This document shows, piece after piece, positions 63,946-64,000 of a stretch of DNA of 64,000 nucleotides (the stretch's first letter is position 1; each line of letters opens with the position of its first letter). The stretch is from the NCBI GenBank assembly GCA_021292165.1, contig CM037878.1:868001-932000 (forward strand), written 5' to 3'. Source of the stretch: Shinisaurus crocodilurus (Eukaryota; Chordata; Lepidosauria; Squamata; Shinisauridae). Below the pieces are notes generated by a model. That model was not told the DNA's origin, ran no database searches, and saw only the letters and a program-made list of their open reading frames with translations. The translations under genes and the position numbers were made by a program.

Positions 63946-64000
63946 TGCTTATTTATTTATTTATTTATTTATTATATTTATACCCCACCTTTTTTCCTGC
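63946..64000 (-). mobile_element. SINE tail cut by the window edge
   Basis: 'Tttatttatttatttatttattatatttataccccaccttttttcctgc' is the inverse of 'gcaggaaaaaaggcggggtataaata...', the tail of the Sauria-type SINEs at 38526 and 48551. The head should continue beyond position 64000. Confidence 0.82.

Overview
This is a vertebrate nuclear genome window, almost certainly from a squamate reptile and most likely a lizard. It is full of CR1/L2-type LINEs, tRNA-derived SINEs whose tails read like the Sauria-SINE type, short foldback hAT and mariner-type elements, long (TG)n microsatellites, and intron-poor vertebrate leucine-rich-repeat (LRR) genes. There are no bacterial or viral gene layouts.

Three genes, all on the + strand, form an LRR cluster in the right half. 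LRRC15 has its coding exon at 33094-34865. CPN2, the large regulatory subunit of carboxypeptidase N, has its main exon at 41240-42925 plus a predicted 33-nt coding first exon at 40101-40133. The third gene (53717-56263) encodes 12 LRRs, a long Thr/Ser/Pro mucin-like stalk with a run of 17 threonines, and one membrane span. Its first LRR most resembles CPN2, but its overall plan recalls platelet GPIb-alpha. I could not assign it to a known orthologue and consider it the most interesting gene here. All three main exons begin a few bases after a good splice acceptor, so they share a plan of a short first exon followed by one large coding exon, as expected of tandem paralogues. From memory, mammals have the order GP5-LRRC15-CPN2; no GP5 is visible here and the extra gene lies on the other side of CPN2.

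The left half (1-33 kb) holds no recognisable host coding gene. Its outstanding structure is a LINE spread over about 11.8-17.5 kb and broken by three insertions. Two are solo LTRs with perfect 5-bp target-site duplications; one of them carries a mariner-type element and the other a hAT-type element. The third is an L2 tail. The LINE reading frame becomes continuous when these are removed. A local duplication at 26.1/28.1 kb shares an old hAT insertion and differs by a later CR1 insertion.

From 49.8 kb to about 60 kb the base composition turns clearly AT-richer, and the mucin-type LRR gene lies in this part, whereas LRRC15 and CPN2 have extremely GC-rich third codon positions. The last 4 kb contain a deleted retroelement-like segment, a 5S-rRNA/CR1 chimeric SINE and the start of another SINE cut by the window edge.
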